A DNA stretch of 64,000 nucleotides, from positions 1 to 64,000 of the forward strand of contig NZ_AP017929.1 of assembly GCF_002370355.1 (NCBI RefSeq), read 5' to 3'. Shown one piece after another: positions 62,881 through 64,000 of this stretch. Positions within the stretch are counted from its first letter, which is position 1. Each line of letters opens with the position of its first letter. Made by a program: the position numbers and the translations under genes. A model generated the notes under the pieces. The model was not told the DNA's origin. It searched no databases and was given only the letters and a program-made list of their open reading frames with translations. This DNA comes from Latilactobacillus sakei subsp. sakei DSM 20017 = JCM 1157 (GTDB lineage Bacteria > Bacillota > Bacilli > Lactobacillales > Lactobacillaceae).

Positions 62881-63996
62881 CTATTTTGCCAACCAATCAC
62901 GCCAAAGTGGTTCTAAATTTTCAATCGCTTTTGCACGATGGCTAATCGCATTTTTCTCGGCCATCGATAATTCGGCCATTGATTTATCTAGTTCTGGTAC
63001 GTAGAACAACGGATCGTAACCAAAGCCGTTATCGCCACGGGGAATTCCTAGAATCCGACCGTTAACACTACCTTCAACCACTAAATCATCGTTAGGTCGA
63101 TCTGGTTTCGCAAACACTAACGTTGTATGGAAATGGGCTGTCCGTTTTTCAGCAGGGACGCCCGTTAATTCGTATAATAACTTGGCATTATTGCCGGCAT
63201 CGTTATGATCACCCGCAAAACGTGCTGAATAAATGCCAGGACGACCATCTAAGGCATCGACCATTAAGCCTGAATCATCTGCCAAAACGGGGAGCTGTAA
63301 AATAGCAGCAATCTGATCAGCCTTTAAACGAGCGTTTTCTTCAAAGGTTTGACCGGTTTCATTAATTTCTGGTAATTCAGGGTAATCCAATAACGTTTTA
63401 ATTTGGATCCCCTCTTTTTCAAACATCGCATGGAATTCTTGGGCCTTGCCCGGGTTTTTAGTGGCAATCACAATTGTTGGCATCTCAGAGTGCTCCTTTT
63501 GAATGATTGGGTGGACAGCTTGTTGATAACTCGCTTGAATCTGTTCAGCAGTCCGTGTACCGCCTTGGCTAGCGACCAATAACAATTCGTTTAACTGACT
63601 GCTATTAACCGCCGTTGCGCCTTGTAATGTCATCGCTAAAACTTGTTCTTGATTATCAGTCACGACTAACAATGTGCTATCAGCAACCGCTTCTTCCGTG
63701 TCACTGGCATCAACTAAGGTTTCGTTACCGGTCAGAATAGCCGTAACGGCTGCTGCACGATTAGGTAAGAATTGTTCAGGTAATAATTGCAAGGCCCCAA
63801 AAACGGCATTGCTAGCTTCTGCTAGTAAACTACCACCGTCTTCTAAAACCGTCACTGACACCAGTAACCCCGTCTTTTCCAGAGCGGGCGCTAACAAAGT
63901 GGTTAGCGTCTGTTGTAACCAGTCACTTTGCACTTGCGTCAAGCCACTGCCAATTAGCGTGACTTTCTTAGTTGCTTGCTCAGTGACAGCTGCCAA
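62881..63996 (-). CDS. rdgB: XTP/dITP diphosphatase (RdgB/HAM1) with N-terminal extension, possibly 5'-truncated by window edge
   Basis: Residues about 172-371 form a complete HAM1 domain: VIATKNPGKAQEF, TFEENARLKA, LADDSGLMVDALDGRPGIYSAR (catalytic Asp), GFGYDPLFYVP and SHRAKAI. It removes deaminated purine nucleotides. Residues 1-165 are an Ala/Thr/Leu-rich extra domain with no recognised motif; streptococcal and some lactobacillar RdgB proteins also have an N-terminal extension. The start shown (TTG at 63996) sits at the window edge and the frame may continue beyond 64000, so length is provisional. The upstream neighbour is usually murI. Confidence 0.85.
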   Translation of the reverse strand: MAAVTEQATKKVTLIGSGLTQVQSDWLQQTLTTLLAPALEKTGLLVSVTVLEDGGSLLAEASNAVFGALQLLPEQFLPNRAAAVTAILTGNETLVDASDTEEAVADSTLLVVTDNQEQVLAMTLQGATAVNSSQLNELLLVASQGGTRTAEQIQASYQQAVHPIIQKEHSEMPTIVIATKNPGKAQEFHAMFEKEGIQIKTLLDYPELPEINETGQTFEENARLKADQIAAILQLPVLADDSGLMVDALDGRPGIYSARFAGDHNDAGNNAKLLYELTGVPAEKRTAHFHTTLVFAKPDRPNDDLVVEGSVNGRILGIPRGDNGFGYDPLFYVPELDKSMAELSMAEKNAISHRAKAIENLEPLWRDWLAK

Positions 63997-64000
63997 TACT

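Overview
The window is a low-GC Firmicutes chromosome segment, most likely Latilactobacillus (the Lactobacillus sakei / L. curvatus group). This rests on a Lactobacillales-type 16S gene, a malolactic-enzyme locus, a ManLMN mannose PTS with its DUF956 partner, the divergent ccpA/pepQ pair, PepV, and tRNAs without encoded CCA. Species assignment is inference from memory of the 16S variable regions. Everything looks like core chromosome: I see no transposase, prophage or CRISPR array.

Layout. 1-236 holds tandem promoters of a second rRNA operon whose 16S gene must lie just left of the window. 237-11.5 kb: perR, ltaS, a glycolipid glucosyltransferase/flippase/dehydrogenase group, a 30-codon membrane mini-gene, and a compact six-gene operon (Tad2-like DUF2829, SDR, DUF1858, DUF438-hemerythrin-PAS, TauE, DUF1634). 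11.6-15.1 kb: manO and manLMN. 15.5-18.5 kb: dicarboxylate/glutamate symporter, HAD nucleotidase, pyrD. 18.7-24.8 kb: AEC transporter, L-2-hydroxyacid dehydrogenase with ridA, and the malolactic locus mleP-mleS / mleR. 25.8-33.4 kb: a complete rRNA operon on the minus strand (16S, Ile and Ala tRNAs, 23S, 5S) followed by 27 tRNA genes. 33.8-41.8 kb: cvfD, ppiB, ferredoxin-NADP reductase, dedA, and a yut/yun-type phosphatase operon preceded by a leader-peptide/terminator arrangement. 41.9-51.9 kb: a frameshifted glycerophosphodiesterase, a Zn-type ArsR repressor and its P-type ATPase, pepV, an orphan 476-aa gene, and a MerR/MFS/DUF4811 efflux unit. 52.1-64 kb: nagB, PBP1A/2A-type pbp, ccpA/pepQ, envelope-stress small genes, mscS, a DUF368 polyprenyl-phosphate transporter, cbpB, yfcE and rdgB.

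How the genes work together. Sugar uptake (ManLMN), global catabolite control (CcpA), amino-sugar recycling (NagB), organic-acid metabolism (malolactic enzyme, AEC carriers, hydroxyacid dehydrogenase) and envelope assembly (LtaS, glycolipid glucosyltransferase, two polyprenyl-phosphate transporter families, PBP) dominate.

Most notable observation: a dispersed family of about 120-bp units (at least nine, in four arrays at 12104-12345, 51962-52114, 58023-58570 and 61460-61700). Each array starts at or within a few bases of a stop codon, on the same strand as the gene it follows, and ends at or near an intrinsic terminator. Each unit folds into one long multi-helix hairpin, with many compensatory changes between copies. 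I do not recognise the family; it looks like a 3'-UTR structured RNA or repeat. The second notable observation is a 19-codon leader ORF whose stop codon sits in a terminator hairpin ahead of the yun/yut operon.
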